Of a stretch of 64,000 bases of DNA, positions 52,801 to 63,000 are shown one piece after another. Positions within the stretch are counted from its first letter, which is position 1. Every line of letters starts with the position of its first letter. This stretch comes from Nocardioides sp. GY 10113 (lineage in GTDB: Bacteria > Actinomycetota > Actinomycetes > Propionibacteriales > Nocardioidaceae), in NCBI RefSeq assembly GCF_004919105.1, contig NZ_STGK01000010.1:62001-126000 (forward strand), given 5' to 3'. The translations under genes and the position numbers were made by a program. A model generated the notes under the pieces. That model worked only from the letters and a program-made list of their open reading frames with translations, was not told where the DNA came from and did no database searches.

Positions 52801-53917
52801 TGGCGTCCTCGTTAGTGACCGATCCGGTCGCGACGTTGTCGACCGTGTGGGTCTCGGTGGACAGGTCGCTGTCGTCGTTGCGGTCGCCTGCCCGCTGCTC
52901 GAGCCCGAGGTCGACGCTCACGGACTCACCGGGCGGGATGTCGCCGGTGCAGGTGACCCGGATGCCGCCGACGTCGGCATTGGTGACGCCGGGCGGGAGC
53001 GTGAGGTCGGTCGGCGTCGGCGTGGGCGGCCCGTTGGCCCAGTTCCAGGTGCCGTCGGGCGACTGGACGTAGGCGTCGACCTGGACGCTGTCGCATCCGG
53101 CCGGGAGCGTGACGTCGCCGAAGCCGGTGAAGTCGGTGATCGTGAACGGGTTGCTCGGGTCCAGCTCGGTGGCGCCGTCAGGCGCCGCCGACGGCTCCTG
53201 GAGCTGGATCTCGTCGACCGACACGTTGGAGGTGTTGCGGACGTCCAGGCCGATCGTGGAGGGCGAGCCCACGCCGAAGTCCTGCGGGGTGGGGCCCCAG
53301 GTCTTGTCGGTGGTGACGTCGACGATCACCTCGGAGTCGATGTTGATCGTGGCGTCGTCGCTCTTCTCGTCCGCGTTGCTCGCGGTCACCGTCGCCTCGT
53401 TGACGATGTCGGGACTCAGCCCCGGCGGGAAGTCGTCGGGGACCCGCAGGGTGATCTGGACGGTGAAGTTGCTGCCGGCCTCCAGGCCGGTGCCGACCGG
53501 GTTGTCCGTCACCTGCTCGAGGTCGACGGTGAGCGAGGTGTCGGGCCCCACGGTCGCCGGCGGGTCCGTCGTACCGCCGGGCTCCCAGGTGACCGTGTTG
53601 GGCACGCTGCCGGGGGTGAAGGAGACGTTGACGATCGGGAAGCCGTCGAGCGCGGCCGGCAGGGCGTCGGTGATCTGGGTGTCGAGGCAGTCCTCCTCGT
53701 AGCAGTTCACCTGGATCGTGTAGGTGAAGTTGGCACCCGGCTGCGGCGTCGCGTTGTCGACGCTCTTCTCGATGTCCAGCGAGTCCGGGAGGGCGAGCCC
53801 CGGGCTGGCCGCGACCACGGGAAGTCCGAGGGCGGCGAGCAGCAGGGCGAGGGCAACCAGGCCCGAGCGCCGCAGCCCTGACCACCGAGTTGGGTCCCGC
53901 CGAGCGCCCCGGGTCAT
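46889..53917 (-). CDS. Giant LPGTG-anchored surface protein (2342 residues)
   Basis: A very large secreted cell-wall protein. The N-terminus has basic residues and a hydrophobic signal (about 14-42, ending near GLALPD). From about 45 onward run DUF11-like and other immunoglobulin-type modules (SLDIEKSVDNATPQPGANF and later EVTLDKTVRPSTPVYPGE, VEVEKSVDPTEDVY, VNKLTNGGDRLASAGDSVPF). Residues about 1815-2275 are four repeats of the DUF5979 type, with starts VRVDKEITG, SVTKRVDT, FTLAKEIDG and LEVEKTVIG. The C-terminus is a sortase signal: LPGTG, a hydrophobic helix and GGRRRA. The composition is rich in Asp, Thr, Val and Gly. It probably acts in adhesion or as a structural stalk; no enzyme motif was seen. 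Confidence 0.9.
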   Translation of the reverse strand: MTRGARRDPTRWSGLRRSGLVALALLLAALGLPVVAASPGLALPDSLDIEKSVDNATPQPGANFTYTIQVNCYEEDCLDTQITDALPAALDGFPIVNVSFTPGSVPNTVTWEPGGTTDPPATVGPDTSLTVDLEQVTDNPVGTGLEAGSNFTVQITLRVPDDFPPGLSPDIVNEATVTASNADEKSDDATINIDSEVIVDVTTDKTWGPTPQDFGVGSPSTIGLDVRNTSNVSVDEIQLQEPSAAPDGATELDPSNPFTITDFTGFGDVTLPAGCDSVQVDAYVQSPDGTWNWANGPPTPTPTDLTLPPGVTNADVGGIRVTCTGDIPPGESVSVDLGLEQRAGDRNDDSDLSTETHTVDNVATGSVTNEDATETDDGTASYTVDPLIPTVEAGKNITPQRITAGQSSTATITGTNGDTPVTSLHLADVDFFTPPDVAFGGWTGPLTWPADADEATIVYQPGGETVVVGPGETPPDPTGDITGFEITWTGDIQPNETGGGSFDIDTTENATGGAAEVTLTNNLDVDVEAGNGLTDDANATDDLEIVNPSVEVTLDKTVRPSTPVYPGETVISSLETNATATGDGAFVDEIVVTDAWDGACDGFWNAFNISAVAPTQVPADTVLTIEVQDASGSWVAIQAYGPETAATVFQMSQAEVTAALSAAGLSADDVQGVRFTFTNQSADGFPSNTTVTPNIEFTARGDLRDPTCPAPPEDTPITYSNSATAEIEGETDGGNELTDGDGSTDTGEVIIPPGGGPGAVDVEKTWDRDVASQSNQEAGSRLDWSVGEGLDPVVLTDMASDPATGDIADSVFDAFNLTSVDAIAASDDPYANGWWLKYDTVTSVELYDGTQWVTVPAPGGTWMTADRGFKGYALTAAEQESTIGVRITLEETAEDTAAREAAQQVGDAFDPFAPDPGSGVGAGSTWRSFNLGWELRDTRRSDGSFVTGDLIYNTADEGLVDNTFRVTGTESGGGTVTDTDDDTILIIDQPPAVEVEKSVDPTEDVYTPPAGTDPADYPYVDWSVVAHNASVAKASYVRVTDPATCTDTTLAGCQSEGTPEGALADPFVTDGSVDYLTDPSIPNPFERFNATSITIGASDTSQVDLDATTVWLLRYDEATGTYSTTQHTATEVNAMGPAELEDVVGISVTYQGTDPEADGGSITQDTDLTIDVESQLRPTYRSDGTDLILEAGETYDQTNRAFAQSYDPVTAPGQVSGDVDDATTQLTGGIVNTTATKSVDPATITEPQHDAGNDTIRVTLGANQGTDPRSTLSPAQVVIEDQAGSPEFWDAFDFADNVSVVMPNGADQVQIDLYDGTQWVNGTPGPAPGTLPAVADGDVQGIRVTFSREDGQPFSATVPAPNWNGSISFDVDLRDEYRSGGGVEFPSTVVNTQTSQSFRPDGKDSDPDDAGATVELTPGTHELAVNKLTNGGDRLASAGDSVPFDLTIENTGTGYLTLTELTDVLPPELVYTGDPAPEFTADPGGMLSSDVTVTASGSTVVFTWPDDGNVMAPGETFTIRVWLELQPGLGEGETATNTMVAGTEEQLDRCTNTEDGGPITDDWADDPTTCGTTDDIGTVVGPNLFVAKGVIGSLPGAIRPTDLASPCNANLTVGGQAYYRSPCAANSQVGGTDDWVLHSVNSGTVSIDQMTIFDQLPIPGDLTLLGSARESDYRPQLVADSLVVDAPAGTAQTIEVTTSPNVCVGTWSDLVSQPVCEQSGEIWVAADGGTDWTQVTGLRIALDFTGTTAGSLQAGQAVDVTFSTLNVLQTAPGGAWPEGASRVVPAADEFAWNQFGVKYLNSGQTRELEYRKTTPGKVGVHLRTGSVRVDKEITGPASMYAPDEFLVDLTCVVGDPDGGELDLGDAEVLELNAGNGFSARVDGIPVSEQGTQCTFEEQGDVGDFSETSRSGTPTTVDVTEPTDDTIPVEDQDVPGAQIVTITNDYQFTGLSVTKRVDTDATDVDFGPFTFTLSCVTATGDDVVLDDDGTTEVTFQIGPEETWIAPEDRIPVGATCTLTETDADAANGLMFTGDNLVDNGDGSATVTPGETPAEVEVTNAYDAGSFTLAKEIDGAGAALYGDGTFVFHVVCTYQDQTPFGGDVELLAGDSITLGPYPTGTECVVEETGTAGADAVALDPDDGVVTIPEADDPDALTQVSMTATNTFDVTQLEVEKTVIGDLTVAGAKGPFTVTLECTRLADGEQVAYDIPGGADRILRTANDYRASYDLLAAVSRCTLTESDANGAAETSIVATVDGETVRGDGDSVTFDLSGSEEGAIEASIEVTNKFVPPEVGGTNEENPPGGGGSILPGTGAGFGRGLLGLGLLLLVAGGVAVYGGRRRA

Positions 53918-53929
53918 AGCGGGACCATA

Positions 53930-53969
53930 TCCATTTATTTCAGATTGTCACGGGACCTGAATCAATGGA
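53930..53969. promoter_or_regulatory. AT-rich inverted repeat between the two giant genes
   Basis: TCCATTTATTTCAG and CTGAATCAATGGA pair over 11 positions with small bulges, in a stretch much richer in A and T than its surroundings. It lies 13 bp before the start of the 2342-residue protein gene and 57 bp after the stop of the next giant gene. It may be promoter plus operator, or a terminator of the larger gene. Confidence 0.4.
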
Positions 53970-54025
53970 TCGGTGCAGGTAGCGGAGGTCTTCTGCCTCC
54001 GGGCCTCCACGTCGCCGTCGCCACC

Positions 54026-57000
54026 TCACCCCCGCCGGCGGCGGCTGAACGCGACGGCGGCGGCACCGGTGAGCACCAGCAGCGCACCGAGCGGCAGCAG
54101 CCACGGACCGAAGTCGGCGCCGGTGCCCGGCAGGACCACGCCCGGCGGGCGCTCCTGGTTCGTGCCCCCCACGCCCGGCGGCGGGGGCGTGATCGTGGTG
54201 GCGGTCTCGCAGTCAGCCTCGCTCTCGCAGGTGCCGCCGATCCCGCCGTCGGGGGCGACGACGTTGCCCAGGGTCCCGTCGCCGGTGACGGGATCGTCGA
54301 CGGTGACCGAGTAGGTCACGGTCACGGTCTCGCCGACGTCCAGCGGCCCGCTCCAGCTGAGGGTCGGACGCTTGAAGGTGACGTCACCCGCGGTGGCCGA
54401 CCCGTCGCGGTTGTACGTGGCGTCGTCGAGCACGTCGGAGAGGTCGTCGGTGAACGACGCGGGGTCGTCCTCGGTGTAGGGCGCGGTGCCCGTGTTCGTG
54501 ACGGTCACCGTGTAGTTCACGACGTCGCCCGGGTCCGCCTCGGTCTTGTCGACCGTCTTCGACACCTCGAACATCCGGATCGGGGTGATCACCTGGCAGC
54601 CCTCGGGCCTGACCGGCGCCACGAGGGGCTGGACCCGGGCCCCACTGTCACCGCGCGGCGTCGGGACGAAGCAGTTCGACCCGGGCACGCCGGTGACCGC
54701 GTTGCGCAGCACCTCGTCGCCGCCCGGCGGGTCGTCGACCGTCACCGAGTAGGTGATCGTCGCGGTCTCCCCTGCCGCGAGCGGCGCGGACCACGTCAGC
54801 TCCGGCTCGGCGTACGTCACGCCGCCGACGGTCGCGGTCGCGTCGTTGTTGTAGGTGGCGTCGTCGAGCACGTCGGTGAGGTCGTCGGTGAACTCCGCGG
54901 GGACCAGCTCGGTGTAGTCGACGCCGCCGTCGTTGGTCACCGTCACCGTGTAGGTCACCACGTCGCCCGGGTAGACCGGCCCGTCGGGGTCGGCGGTCTT
55001 GACGATCTCGAGCGACCGAACGAACAGCTCCTCGGTGCAGTCGGGGTCGATCGAGCCGGGGTCGGTGCAGTTCGACTCGGGCGGCCCGACGACCGCGTTG
55101 TAGAGGTCGCCGTCTCCGCTCGGCGGGTCGTTGACCGTCACCGTGTAGGTGATCGTCGCCGTCTCGCCCGGCTCCAGCGGGCCCTCCCAGGAGAGCACCG
55201 GTGCGGCGTAGTCGACCGAGCCGATGTCCGCGCTCGCGTCTCCGTTGTACGCCGCGTCGTCCAGGACCTCGGTGAGGTCGTCGGTGAAGGTCGCCAGGTC
55301 GGGATCCTCGTAGGCGACCTGCCCGATGTTGGTCACCGTGATCGTGTAGGTGACCGTGTCGCCGGGCTGCGCCTGGCCGAGGACCGAGGAGGTCTTCTCC
55401 AGCTCGAGCGCCTTGACCGGCACCTCGGTGGTGCAGTCCTCCTCGGTGCCGTCGTCGCAGTTGGACTCCGGCGGCCCGACGACCGCGTTGTCGAGGAAGC
55501 CGTCGCCGGTCAACGGGTCGTTGACGGTCACCGAGTAGGTGATCGTGACGGTCCCGCCCACGGGAATGGTGCCGAACCAGGTGAGGCTCGGGTCCAGGTA
55601 GGCGACGAGCCCCGAGGACGCCTCCGCGTCGTCGTTGTAGGTGGCGTCGTCCAGCACCTCGCTGAGGTTGTCGACGACGGACGTGCCGGCGAGCGGCACC
55701 TGACCGGTGTTCTCCAGCGTGACGGTGTAGGTCACCGTCCCACCCGGCAGCACCTCGTCACTCGGGTCGGCGGTCTTGGTGATCTGCATCGCCCGGACCG
55801 GGACCTCGGTGGTGCAGCCGTCCTCGGTGCCGGTGTCGCAGTTCGACTCCGGCGGCCCGACGACCGCGTTGTCCAGGAAGCCGTCACCGCTCAGCGGCTC
55901 GTTCACCGTGACCGAGTAGGTGATCGTCGCGCTCTCGCCCGGCGCGAGCTCCCCCTGCCACGACAGGGTCGGGTCGCTGAACGAGACGTCCCCGATGTCC
56001 GCGCTCGCGTCCCCGTTGTACGTGGCGTCGTCCAGCACCGCCGTCAGGTCGTCGTCGAACGTGGCGAGATCCGGGTCGACGTACGCCGCCTGACCGGTGT
56101 TGGTCACCGTCACCGTGTAGGTCACCGTCCCGCCGGGCAGCACCTCGTCGCTCGGGTCGACGGTCTTGAGGATCTCCAGCTGCTTGACCGGCACCTCGGT
56201 GGTGCAGCCGTCCTCGGTGCCGTCGTCACAGTTCGACTCCGGCGGCCCGACGACGGCGTTGTCCAGCAGGCCGTCACCGCTGATCGGGTCGCTGACGGTC
56301 ACCGAGTAGGTGATCGTCGCCGTCTCGCCCGGCGCCAGCTCGCCCTGCCACGACAGGGTCGGGTCGCTGAACGAGACGTCCCCGATGTCGGCCGACGCGT
56401 CGCCGTTGTAGGTCGCGTCGTCCAGCACCGCGGTCAGGTCGTCCGTGAACGTCGCGAGGTCCGGGTCGACGTACGCCGCCTGACCGGTGTTGGTCACCGT
56501 CACCGTGTAGGTCACCGTCCCGCCGGGCAGCACCTCGTCGGCCGGGGCGACGGTCTTGAGGATCTCCAGCTGCTTGACCGGCACCTCGGTGGTGCAGCCG
56601 TCCTCGGTGCCGTCGTCACAGTTCGACTCCGGCGGCCCGACGACCGCGTTGTCCAGCAGGCCGTCACCGCTGATCGGGTCGTTCACCGTCACCGAGTAGG
56701 TGATCGTCGCCGTCTCGCCCGGCGCCAGCTCGCCCTGCCACGACAGCGTCGGGCTGCTGAACGACACGTCCCCGATGTCCGCGCTCGCGTCCCCGTTGTA
56801 GGTCGCGTCGTCCAGCACCGCCGTCAGGTCGTCGTCGAACGTCGCGAGGTCCGGGTCGACGTACGCCGCCTGACCGGTGTTGGTCACCGTCACCGTGTAG
56901 GTCACCGTCCCGCCGGGCAGCACCTCGTCGGCCGGGGCGACGGTCTTGAGGATCTCCAGCTGCTTGACCGGCACGGTCGTCGTGCACGACGGATCCGTCG

Positions 57001-60000
57001 TTCCGTCCTCGCAGTTGGACCCGTCGGGGCCGGTGACCGCGTTCACCAGCAGACCGTCCCCGCTGATCGGGTCGTTGACCGTCACCGAGTAGGTGATGGT
57101 CGCCGTCTCCCCGGGATCCAGCGTGCCCGCCCAGGCCAGCGTCGGGCTCACGAAGGCGACCGAGCCGATGTCGGCAGACGCGTCGTCGTTGTACGTCGCG
57201 TCGTCGAGGACGTCGGTCAGGTCGTCGGTGAACGACGCGACCGGGTAGGTCGCCTGACCGGTGTTGGTCACCGTCACCGTGTAGGTCACCGTGTCGCCGG
57301 GCAGTACCTCGCCCGACGGGGCCGCGGTCTTCGCGATCTCCAGCGCGGCGATCGGGACCACGACCTCGCACTCGGGACCGGCGTCGGTCTCGTCGCAGTT
57401 CGACTCCGGCGGTCCGACCACCGCGTTGGTCATCGTCCCGTCCCCGCTGAGGGGGTTGTTCACCGTGACCGAGTAGGTGATCGTCGCCGTCTCCCCCGGC
57501 GCGAGCTCCCCCTGCCACGACAGCGTCGGGTCGCTGAACGAGACATCGCCGATGTCCGCGCTCGCGTCCCCGTTGTACGTCGCGTCGTCCAGCACCGCCG
57601 ACAGGTCGTCGTCGAACGTCGCGAGGTCCGGGGCGACGTACGGCGCCTGGCCGGTGTTCGTGATGGTGATCGTGTAGGTCACCGTCTGACCGGGCACCGC
57701 GGTGTCGGAGTCGGAGGTCTTCTCGATCTCGACCTGCTTGACCGGGACCTCGGTGGTGCAGCCGTCCTCGGTGCCGTCGTCGCAGTTCGACTCCGGCGGA
57801 CCGACGACGGCGTTGTCCAGCAGACCGTCACCGCTGATCGGGTCGCTGACCGTCACCGAGTAGGTGATCGTCGCCGTCTCACCGGCGGCGAGCTCGCCCT
57901 GCCACGACAGCGTCGGGCTGGCGAACGAGACGTCGCCGATGTCCGCGCTGGCGTCGCCGTTGTAGGTCGCGTCGTCCAGCACCGCGCTCAGGTCGTCGGT
58001 GAACGTCGCGAGGTCCGGGTCGACGTAGTCCACCGAGCCGGTGTTGGTCACGGTCACCGTGTAGGTCACCGTGCCGCCGGGCAGCACCTCCCCGCTCGGG
58101 GCGGCCGTCTTGAGGATCTCCAGCGCCCGCACCGGCACCTCGGTGGTGCAGTCGGGCTCGGTGCCGTCGTCACAGTTCGACTCGGGCGGACCCACCACAG
58201 CGTTGGTCAGCAGGCCGTCACCGGAGACGGGGTCGTTGACCGTCACCGAGTAGGTGATCGTCGCCGTCTCACCGGCCGCCAGCTCGCCCTGCCACGACAG
58301 CGTCGGGTCGCTGAACGAGACATCGCCGATGTCCGCGCTGGCGTCGCCGTTGTAGGTCGCGTCGTCCAGCACCGCCGTCAGGTCGTCGGTGAACGTCGCG
58401 AGATCGGGGTCGACGTAGTCCACCGCGCCGCTGTTGGTGACCGTGACCGTGTAGGTCACCGTGTCGCCCGGCTGCACCTCGCCGTCGGGGGCGACCGACT
58501 TGACGATCTCCAGCGCCCGCACCGGCACCTCGGTGGTGCATCCGTCCTCGGTACCGGTGTCGCAGTTGGACTCCGGCGGCCCGACCACGGCGTTGTCGAG
58601 CAGCCCGTCCCCGGACGCGGGATCGTTGACCGTCACCGAGTAGGTGATCGTCGCCGTCTCGCCCGGCGCCAGCTCGCCCTCCCACGACAGCGTCGGGTCA
58701 CTGAACGAGACGTCCCCGATGTCCGCGCTCGCGTCGCCGTTGTACGTCGCGTCGTCCAGCACCGCCGAGAGGTCGTCGGTGAACGTCGCGAGGTCCGGGT
58801 CGACGTACGCCGCCTCGCCGGTGTTGGTCACCGTCACCGTGTAGGTCACCGTGTCGCCCGGCTGCACCTCGTCGGCCGGGTCGACGGTCTTGAGGATCTC
58901 CAGCTCCTTGACCGGCACCTCGGTCGTGCAGCCCGGTTCGGTGCCGTCGTCACAGTTGGACTCGGGGGGACCGACGACCGCGTTGGTCAGCAGGCCGTCC
59001 CCGCTGATCGGGTCGTTCACGGTCACCGAGTAGGTGATCGTCGCCGTCTCACCCGGCGCCAGCTCGCCCTGCCACGACAGCGTCGGGTCACTGAACGAGA
59101 CGTCCCCGATGTCGGCCGACGCGTCGCCGTTGTACGTCGCGTCGTCCAGCACCGCGGTCAGGTCGTCGTCGAACGTCGCGAGGTCGGGGTCGACGTACGG
59201 CACCTGGCCGGTGTTGGTCACCGTGACCGTGTAGGTCACGGTGTCACCGGGCAGCACCTCGTCGCCGGGGGCCGCCTGCTTGGTGATCTCGAGCGCCCGG
59301 ATCGGGTTCGGCTCGACGCAGTCGGGGTCGGTCGTGGTGGCGTCGTCGCAGTTCGACTCCGGCGGACCGACGACGACGTTGAACAGGTCGCCGTCACCGC
59401 TGAGCGGATCGTTGACCGTCACCGAGTAGGTGATCGTCGCCGTCTCGCCCGGCGCCAGCTCCCCCGCCCACGACAGCGTCGGGTCACTGAACGAGACATC
59501 CCCGATGTCCGCGCTCGCGTCCCCGTTGTACGTCGCGTCGTCCAGCACCTCGGTCAGGTCGTCGTCGAACGTGGCGAGGTCCGGGTCGACGTACGGAACC
59601 TCGCCGGTGTTGGTCACCGTGATCGTGTAGGTGATCGTCTCCCCCGGCTCGGCGACCCCGTCGCCGTCGGCGGACTTGACGATCTCGAGCTTCCGGACCG
59701 GCACCTCGGTGGTGCAGTCCTCCTCGGTGCCGTCGTCGCAGTTGGACTCCGGCGGGCCGACGACCGCGTTGGTCAGCAGGCCGTCGCCGGTCGGCGGGTC
59801 GTTCACGGTCACCGAGTAGGTGATCGTCGCGGTCTCGCCGGCGGCGAGCTCGCCCTGCCACGACAGCGTCGGGCTGCTGAACGAGACGTCGCCGATGTCG
59901 GCCGACGCGTCGCCGTTGTAGGTCGCGTCGTCCAGCACCGCCGTCAGGTCGTCGTCGAACGTCGCGAGGTCCGGGTCGACGTAGTCCACCTGACCGGCGT

Positions 60001-63000
60001 TGGTCACCGTCACCGTGTAGGTCACCGTGTCGCCGGGCAGCACCTCGTCGCTCGGGGCGGCGGTCTTGACGATCTCCAGCGCCCGCACCGGCACCTCGGT
60101 GGTGCAGTCGGGCTCGGTGCCGTCGTCACAGTTCGACTCGAGCGGTCCCACGACCGCGTTCGTGAGGATGCCGTCACCGCTGGGCGGGTCGTTGACCGTC
60201 ACCGAGTAGGTGATCGTCGCGGTCTCGCCGGCCGCCAGCTCGCCCTCCCACGACAGCGTCGGGCTGGCGAACGACACGTCGCCGACGTCCGCGCTGGCGT
60301 CGCCGTTGTAGGTCGCGTCGTCCAGCACCGCGGTCAGGTCGTCGGCGAACGTCGCGAGGTCCGGGTCGACGTAGTCCACCTGACCGGTGTTGGTCACCGT
60401 GACCGTGTAGGTCACCGTCCCACCGGGCAGCACCTCGTCGGACGGGTCGGACGTCTTGACGATCTCCAGCGCCTTGACCGGGACCTCGGTGGTGCAGGAC
60501 TCGTCGGTCGATCCGTCCTCGCAGTTCGAGCCGTCGGGGCCGGTCACGGCGTTGATCAGCAGTCCGTCCCCGCTGAGCGGGTTGTTGACGGTCACCGAGT
60601 AGGTGATCGTCGCGGTCTCGCCGGGCGCGAGGTCGCCCTCCCACGACAGGGTGGGGCTGCTGAACGAGACGTCACCGATGTCGGCGGACGCGTCGTTGTT
60701 GTACGTCGCGTCGTCCAGCACGTCGGTCAGGTCGTCGCTGAGCGTCGCGCCGTTGTAGACCCCCTGCCCGGTGTTGGTGACGGTCACCGTGTAGGTGACG
60801 ATCCCCCCGGGGAGCACCTCGCCGGACGGGTCGGCGGTCTTCTCGATCTCCAGCGCGGCGATCGGCACCACGACCTCGCACTCGTCGCCGGGGTCGGTCT
60901 CGTCGCAGTTCGACTCCGGCGGCCCGACCACCGCGTTGGTCATGGTCCCGTCCCCGCTGAGCGGGTCGTTGACCGTCACCGAGTAGGTGATCGTCGCCGT
61001 CTCACCCGGCGCCAGCTCGCCCTCCCACGACAGCGTCGGGCTGCTGAACGAGACGTCACCGATGTCCGCGCTCGCGTCACCGTTGTACGTCGCGTCGTCC
61101 AGCACCGCGGTCAGGTCGTCGTCGAACGTCGCGAGGTCGGGGGCGACGTACGGCACCTGGCCGTTGTTGGTGACGGTGATCGTGTACGAGACGGTGTCAC
61201 CGGGAACGACGGTTCCGGTGGCGTCGGAGGTCTTCTCGATCTCGAGCGACGCGACCGGCACCTCGGTGGTGCAGCCCGGTTCGGTGCCGTCGTCGCAGTT
61301 GGACTCCGGCGGGCCGGTGACCGCGTTGTCCAGCAGCCCGTCCCCCGACAGCGGGTCGTTGACCGTCACCGAGTAGGTGATCGTCGCCGTCTCACCCGGC
61401 GCCAGCTCGCCCTCCCACGACAGGGTCGGGCTGCTGAACGAGACATCACCGATGTCCGCGCTCGCGTCCCCGTTGTACGTCGCGTCGTCCAGCACCGCGG
61501 TCAGGTCGTCGTCGAACGTCGCGAGGTCCGGGGCGACGTACGGCACCTGGCCGTCGTTGGTGACCGTGACGGTGTAGGTCACGGTGTCGCCCGGCTGCAC
61601 CTGGTCGGTGGGGTCGGCGGACTTGGTGATCTCCAGCGACCGGATCGGGTTCGGCTCGATGCAGTCGGGGTCCTCGGTCTCGCCCGGGTCGGTGCAGTTC
61701 GACTCCGGCGGGCCGACGACGACGTTGAACAGCTCGCCGTCCCCGGAGATCGGATCGTTCACGGTCACCGTGTAGGTGATCGTCGCCGTCTCACCGGGGG
61801 CGAGCTCGCCCGACCAGGTGATGTTCGGGTCGCTGAAGACGGCGTCGCCGATGTCGGCGCTGACGTCACCGAACGTGGCGTCGTCGAGGATGTCGCTCAG
61901 GTCGTCGGTGAACGTGGCGAGGTCGGGGTCGACGTACGGCACCTGCCCGGAGTTCGTGACCGTGATCGTGTAGGTCACCGTGTCGCCGGGCGCCACGTCC
62001 TCGGCGCCGTCGGAGGACTTCACGATCTCCAGGGCGCGGATCGGCACCTCGGTGGTGCAGTCCTCCTCGGTGCCGGTGTCGCAGTTCGACTCCGGCGGGC
62101 CGACGACGGAGTTCACCAGCAGGCCGTCGCCGGAGACCGCGTCGTTGACCGTGACCGAGTAGGTGATCGTGACCGAGTCGCCGGCCGCGAGCGGGCCCGA
62201 CCAGGTCAGGTTCGGGGTGCTGAAGCTGACGTCGCCGACGCCGCCGGAGTCCGCGTCGTTGTTGTACGTCGCGTCATCGAGCACGTCGGAGAGGTCGTCG
62301 GTGACGATCGCCGGGTTGCCGGCCGTGTAGTCCGCCTGACCGGTGTTCGTGACCGTGACCGTGTAGGTGACCGTGTCGCCGGGGGACGCCTCGTCCGAGG
62401 GATCGACGGTCTTGACGATGTCGAGCTGCTTCACGGGCAGGACGACCGTGCACGCGGGGTCGGTGGAGTCGTCCGCGCAGTTGGACTCCGGTGGCCCGAC
62501 GACCGTGTTGCTGAGGATCCCGTCGCCGCTGATCGGGTCGTTGACGGTCACCGAGTAGGTGATCGTGGCGGTCTCCCCGACGGGGAGCTCACCGCTCCAC
62601 GACAGCACCGGGTTGGCGAAGTCGACGGTGCCCGTGTCGGCGGCCTCGTCGTTGTTGTACGACGCGTCGTCGAGCACGTCGGAGAGGTTGTCGGTGAACT
62701 CCGCGAGGTTGTCGGCGGTGTAGTCGACCTCGCCGGTGTTCTCGACGGTGATCGTGTAGTCGACGGTCTGCCCCGGCAGCACCTCGTCCGAGGGGACCGC
62801 GGACTTCGTGATCGTCAGCCCGGGGTCGGGCAGGTCCACGAACAGGGGGTAGTCCTCGACCTCGCCGCGGTCGGTGATGCCGTTCGGGGTCTCGGCGCCC
62901 GCGGCCGTGTCGGCGATCCGCAACCGGAGGAAGGTCGAGTCGTCCAGCGACTGCACCGCGTCGTCGGGCACGGTCCAGCTGAGGTTGACCGAGGAGCCGG

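Noticed and set aside
47657..53881. A plus-strand frame of 2074 codons opposite the first giant surface protein
   Set aside because: Strong third-position GC bias keeps this antisense frame open. Its composition (Val, Gly, Asp, Arg) is non-protein-like, whereas the minus frame has signal peptide, repeats and LPGTG.
57291..62558. A series of plus-strand frames of 60-66 codons every 390 bp, each ending in LTVTE
   Set aside because: They are periodic only because the adhesin repeats beneath are periodic. They lack ribosome-binding sites and independent homology.
54225..62830. CRISPR-like or satellite array
   Set aside because: Units are about 390 bp, in frame and coding, without short repeats separated by unique spacers.
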